Assembly: GCA_963768585.1 (NCBI GenBank)
Contig: CAVYIF010000018.1
Span: forward strand, 186,001 to 250,000
DNA: 64,000 bases
From: CAVUNY01 sp963768585
Lineage (GTDB): Bacteria; Chloroflexota; Anaerolineae; Anaerolineales; Anaerolineaceae
Direction: 5' to 3'
Both the position numbers and the translations under genes were made by a program. Shown in pieces: positions 61,010 through 64,000 of the stretch; positions within the stretch are counted from its first letter, which is position 1, and every line of letters starts with the position of its first letter. Under the pieces are notes generated by a model. The model made no database searches. It was given only the letters and a program-made list of their open reading frames with translations, and was not told the DNA's origin.

Positions 61010-61165
61010 AGCCCAGTTGAAGCCAGCTGTGTTCGCACGGTACTTCGTGGCATACCCAGAGCTTCCCACTGCCACCCGACCTGGAGTTGGGACGGCAGCC
61101 GCATCCTGTATGCCTCCGACAAGGGTGGCAAAGTCAACCTGTATATGACTTACGTCAAGTCTTAA
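59981..61165 (+). pseudogene. Second oligogalacturonate lyase (PL22) copy, three frameshifts
   Basis: Starts MIGDTWKSEMRSFKDP behind GGAG, nearly the same as copy 1. After VLVGDDVDQLVL the frame breaks. Removing one base at 60987/60988, one at 61023/61024 and one at 61063/61064 restores a tail equal to copy 1 (IDISGDKAQLKQLCSHG, then SSHCHPTWSWDG) ending MTYVKS at 61165. Three +1 changes within 77 bases return the gene to its first frame, so the last 34 codons are in frame with the start. The missing part holds the terminal His residues, so the product as read is probably inactive. Confidence 0.75.
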
Positions 61166-61173
61166 CTTTCGAC

Positions 61174-61211
61174 AAATTGAGTTCTGGCGCATTTGCGCCA
61201 GAACTCAATTT
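61174..61211. terminator. Bidirectional terminator
   Basis: An 18-base perfect stem (61174-61191 with 61194-61211) between the second PL22 copy and the converging dehydrogenase gene, with A- and T-runs at its foot. Confidence 0.85.
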
Positions 61212-61217
61212 ATTAAC

Positions 61218-62237
61218 TTACAATTCGATCATCACCTTCATATATTCCCCATTCGAAGATTCGATCGTCTGGTAGGCTTGAAGATATTTCTCAAAAGCGA
61301 AACGGTGCGTGATCAAGGGATCTAACTGCACCAGGTTCTGATCGATCAGTTCAATCGCCTGTTCGTAATCCGCCTTCTGGTACATCAAGGTTCCCACCAG
61401 GCTTAATTCACGATCCTGCACCAGGCCCAGGTCGACCTCTGGCTTTTTTCCAAATACACCCACCACCACAACCGTGCTCCCCTTGCGGGCGAAATTCACC
61501 GCCTGAGATATGGTCTGTTGTGCGCCCACACATTCCAGAATCAGGTCGGCTTTATCGGGGCCAAAGACATCCAAAATGGATTGTCCCAGGTCCTGGCGCT
61601 GCGTATTCACCGCATGAGGCAATCCCACCCGGCGCGCCATCGCCAGTTTATACTCACTAAGGTCGGTTACCATCACATCGGCGGCGCCGGTAGCCCGGGC
61701 CGCCTGCCCCACCAGGTTGCCGATCGTCCCTGCTCCCAGCACCAGCACCTTTTTTACGCTGGCCCCGCCCCCGCGCCGCAGGGCATGCACTGCCACCGAC
61801 AGCGGCTCGACCATCGCCGCCTGGTCCAGACTGATGCCCTCGGGCAGTTTGATTACCATCTGCGCCGGAACCGGGAAATAATCCTGGGCTGCGCCGTCCG
61901 TCTGGAACCCCATTACCTTGAGATGGTCACAGATATGGTACATCCCATGCCGGCAGGGATAACATTCGCCACAGGTAACCTGGGGCATGAAGACCACCGC
62001 ATCTCCCGGCGCAAAGCCCTTCACATTCGAGCCCACCCCGGCTACCACGCCCGCCACCTCGTGCCCTTGCACTACCGGGTACCCGGTATACGGGTGCAGC
62101 CCATGGTAAACATGGATATCCGAACCGCACACCCCGATTCGGTGAACGCGGATCAGGACCTCGTCCGATTTTGGGTTTTCTGGCTCAACCTGGCGAAATT
62201 CAATCACCCCCGGGGCTGTCATCACCGCCTGTCTCAT
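61218..62237 (-). CDS. Zinc-dependent medium-chain alcohol/polyol dehydrogenase
   Basis: 339 residues. Catalytic zinc ligands in GVCGSDIH and GHEVAGVV, structural-zinc Cys set in CGECYPCRHGMYHIC, and NAD(P) site LGAGTIGNLVG. It resembles sorbitol, threonine or galactitol dehydrogenases (Tdh/GutB type). Next to PL22 and AraD-like genes it may oxidise a sugar acid or alditol. Ribosome site AAGGAG. It follows the AraD-like gene after 30 bases. Confidence 0.9.
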   Translation of the reverse strand: MRQAVMTAPGVIEFRQVEPENPKSDEVLIRVHRIGVCGSDIHVYHGLHPYTGYPVVQGHEVAGVVAGVGSNVKGFAPGDAVVFMPQVTCGECYPCRHGMYHICDHLKVMGFQTDGAAQDYFPVPAQMVIKLPEGISLDQAAMVEPLSVAVHALRRGGGASVKKVLVLGAGTIGNLVGQAARATGAADVMVTDLSEYKLAMARRVGLPHAVNTQRQDLGQSILDVFGPDKADLILECVGAQQTISQAVNFARKGSTVVVVGVFGKKPEVDLGLVQDRELSLVGTLMYQKADYEQAIELIDQNLVQLDPLITHRFAFEKYLQAYQTIESSNGEYMKVMIEL

Positions 62238-62267
62238 GCATCACTCCTTGATGGGAACGTTGGTTTC

Positions 62268-62915
62268 TTATTTCTTTTGACCATAGCGATTCATATAACG
62301 TTCGTGATTGGCTGCAACTTCTTCGGCGGGCAGCTCCTCCGGCTGACCAATCTGCAGCGCATACCACACTGTGCGCGCTACATCTTCGGTCATCACAGCA
62401 GCCTTCAATGCCTGCAGGGCTCCCTTGCCGATGGTGAAAACGCCGTGGTTCTTCATCAGAATTGCCGGCGCATCGCCAATCGAACGCACGATTTCTTTGC
62501 CAATCCCTTCATCTCCAATCCGGGCATAATCACCGCAGGGAACCGGGCAGCCGAATTCGTCCGCGATAGCCGTCAGGTACACCGGGATAGGCTTGCCTAC
62601 GGCCGCAAATGCTGTAGCAAAGGTCGAATGGGTGTGCACAATGCCCCCCACATCCGGCCGCTGGCGGTAAACATAAAGATGCGTCGCCGTGTCGGTGGAA
62701 ACGCCCAGGTCGCCTTCCACAATATTACCGTCCAAATCAACCACGACCATATTCTCCGGGGTTAAGTCCTCAAAAAGCACGCCGCTGGGTTTAATCACCA
62801 CCAGGCCGGTCTGTGGATCGCGCCCACTGACATTACCACTGGTCCAGGTAACCAAACCCTGGGCTGGCAGCTGCTGGTTGCAGTAACATACTTGTTTGCG
62901 TAATTCTTCTAACAT
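62268..62915 (-). CDS. Class II aldolase / L-ribulose-5-phosphate 4-epimerase-like
   Basis: 215 residues. AraD/FucA motifs: TWTSGNVSGRD, IKPSGVLFEDL, VHTHSTFATAF (zinc His pair) and MKNHGVFTIGKG. The family includes L-ribulose-5-phosphate 4-epimerase (arabinose route) and related aldolases; the sequence supports an epimerase, but the substrate is not proved. Arabinose is a pectin side-chain sugar, fitting the PL22 locus. Ribosome site GGAGG. It is the first gene of a two-gene minus-strand unit. Confidence 0.88.
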   Translation of the reverse strand: MLEELRKQVCYCNQQLPAQGLVTWTSGNVSGRDPQTGLVVIKPSGVLFEDLTPENMVVVDLDGNIVEGDLGVSTDTATHLYVYRQRPDVGGIVHTHSTFATAFAAVGKPIPVYLTAIADEFGCPVPCGDYARIGDEGIGKEIVRSIGDAPAILMKNHGVFTIGKGALQALKAAVMTEDVARTVWYALQIGQPEELPAEEVAANHERYMNRYGQKK

Positions 62916-62985
62916 ACAGCCTCCATAGCTTCATTTCTGATAGTTGCGAAATGATTATACATGGATTTGGTTTATAATCCTCGCT

Positions 62986-63993
62986 ATGACACTTCCTAAT
63001 CGTCCGCGCCCCAAACCGCATTATGATCCCAATGCGGCTACGCGAGTGGTTCCTCCGTATCGCCCTAAACCTTCACCCCCCTCGCCCTCCGCCGGCTATC
63101 CTTCCTATTCTTCACACTATCCGCCCTTACGCGATCAGCGCCGCGCCCAGCGTCGGCAGCAGAACCTGAAACTTGGCTGCGGACTTGGGCTGGGTCTGTT
63201 GATCATCATTGCCCTGTGCCTGGGCAGCCTGGCAGTCACCGCCTTGTTTATCGCCCCTGTCAAAGCCAATATTTTGGTGCTTGGAATCGATCGTGTCCCT
63301 GAAGGCACAGAAATCGGGCGCAGCGATACCAACGTACTGGTGCGGGTCAATTCCACACAACCACGTATAACCACCCTCGCTATACCCCGCGACCTGTGGG
63401 TGGCGATCCCTGGTTATGGTGAAAATCGCATCAACACTGCCCACTTCTATGCCGAAGCTGAAAGCCCTGGCAGCGGGCCGGCCAATGCCATGCTCGCATT
63501 CCAACAAAACTTTGAGATCCCGGTCGAATTTTACGTTCGCATTCGCCTGGAAGGTGTACCGGGATTGGTCGATGCCATGGGTGGAATCACTTTGGACCTG
63601 CCCGAGGATATGGCCGGTTACCCGGCCGGAAGCCACCATCTCAACGGCACCCAGGCGCTGGCATTCGTCCGCGACCGCAAAGGCACAGATGATTTTTTCC
63701 GCATGGCGCAGGGTCAAATTTTTATCAAGGCTGTCGCTCAGCAAATGCTCCATCCCCTGACCTGGGTGCGGGCTCCATTTATCCTGGCAGCTTATCAAAA
63801 AACGGTGGATACCAACCTGTCTTTCTGGCAGTTAGCCAATACTGCCATGACCGTCATCCGCCTTGGACCGGGGAAAATTGAAAGCCATGTTTTGCCCCGT
63901 GAAGACACAACCCCGGCAATTATCGGCGGCGCGCAGGTTCTTCTACCCATCTGGGAGCGCATAAACCCGCTCATCGACCAACTCTTCAGGTGA
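62986..63993 (+). CDS. LytR-CpsA-Psr (LCP) family protein
   Basis: 335 residues from the ATG at 62986. A Pro/Arg-rich cytoplasmic N-terminus (about 1-60), one membrane helix (about 65-90) and an extracellular LCP domain: ILVLGIDRVPEGTEIGRSDT, LAIPRDLWVAIPGYG, INTAHFYAE and ALAFVRDRKGTDDFFRMAQG. LCP enzymes attach undecaprenyl-linked polymers to peptidoglycan or other surface acceptors. The Asp/Arg residues that hold the pyrophosphate are present. TATAAT (62973-62978) ends seven bases before the ATG with no ribosome site, so the message may be leaderless. An ATG at 63997 may begin the next gene. Confidence 0.92.
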   Translation: MTLPNRPRPKPHYDPNAATRVVPPYRPKPSPPSPSAGYPSYSSHYPPLRDQRRAQRRQQNLKLGCGLGLGLLIIIALCLGSLAVTALFIAPVKANILVLGIDRVPEGTEIGRSDTNVLVRVNSTQPRITTLAIPRDLWVAIPGYGENRINTAHFYAEAESPGSGPANAMLAFQQNFEIPVEFYVRIRLEGVPGLVDAMGGITLDLPEDMAGYPAGSHHLNGTQALAFVRDRKGTDDFFRMAQGQIFIKAVAQQMLHPLTWVRAPFILAAYQKTVDTNLSFWQLANTAMTVIRLGPGKIESHVLPREDTTPAIIGGAQVLLPIWERINPLIDQLFR

Positions 63994-64000
63994 GATATGA

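Noticed and set aside
1..64000. CRISPR arrays, insertion sequences, prophage or integrase
   Set aside because: No regularly spaced repeats, transposase or integrase motifs were seen on either strand.

Overview
The window is a densely packed bacterial chromosome segment of about 60 protein genes, one RNase P RNA and one cobalamin riboswitch. No rRNA, tRNA, CRISPR array, transposase or phage gene was seen. The gene content points to Chloroflexota, probably an anaerobic or facultative Anaerolineae-type bacterium. The reasons are lipoproteins with Thr/Pro-rich linkers after the lipobox, a DUF3048 lipoprotein, a four-subunit 2-oxoacid:ferredoxin oxidoreductase, a NurA/HerA pair, an archaeal/eukaryal-type AspRS, a mitochondrial-like citrate synthase, and B12-dependent methylmalonyl-CoA mutase parts. 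This assignment is an inference from family content, not a computed placement.

Layout. 1-3.6 kb: the end of a GH3 glycosidase and two tandem membrane-anchored class A beta-lactamase-like genes, both frameshifted. 3.6-5.7 kb: a strong promoter with an operator-like palindrome drives a truncated GDP-mannose dehydratase remnant, a low-Mr tyrosine phosphatase and a GT-C-like membrane protein. 5.8-10.4 kb: lytic transglycosylase, small lipoprotein, DUF429 protein, UbiA/MenA prenyltransferase and a beta-propeller lipoprotein. 10.5-13.2 kb: the minus-strand 2-oxoacid:ferredoxin oxidoreductase operon. 13.5-15.1 kb: a MoaD-like protein and a DUF3048 lipoprotein. 15.3-18.8 kb: a NurA / HAS-barrel-like / HerA cassette. 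18.8-22.4 kb: a minus-strand run of lipid kinase, acyltransferase, exonuclease VII and a PAP2-like protein. 23.2-26.4 kb: a cobalamin riboswitch with a terminator, then btuF-btuC-btuD. 26.5-30.3 kb: MFS transporter, OsmC, cNMP-fold protein, NifU-like protein and two small hypothetical genes. 30.3-38.3 kb: housekeeping and repair genes (mutM, prs, aspS, meaB with a B12-binding mutase subunit, mutY, pcm). 38.3-42.4 kb: M50-like protease, tpiA, a truncated Ser/Thr kinase N-lobe, citrate synthase and an IclR regulator. 42.5-46.6 kb: icd-acn. 46.7-47.1 kb: rnpB. 47.2-53.4 kb: a TetR-controlled YbhFSRG-like ABC exporter. 53.4-58.4 kb: PPK2, HpcH aldolase, hydantoinase-type protein, dCMP deaminase and cupin. 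58.4-63 kb: a pectin/uronate-like locus with two tandem oligogalacturonate lyase (PL22) copies, a Zn dehydrogenase and an AraD-like aldolase. 63-64 kb: an LCP-family protein.

The clearest functional modules are citrate-to-2-oxoglutarate metabolism (gltA, acn, icd around an IclR regulator) next to a 2-oxoacid:ferredoxin oxidoreductase; B12 import feeding methylmalonyl-CoA mutase; DNA repair (NurA/HerA, exonuclease VII, MutM/MutY); and envelope or wall turnover. The most unusual signals are clustered +1 frameshifts limited to the beta-lactamase-like and PL22 loci, and two N-terminal gene stubs (Gmd and protein kinase) that keep their promoter, ribosome site and start directly upstream of intact genes.
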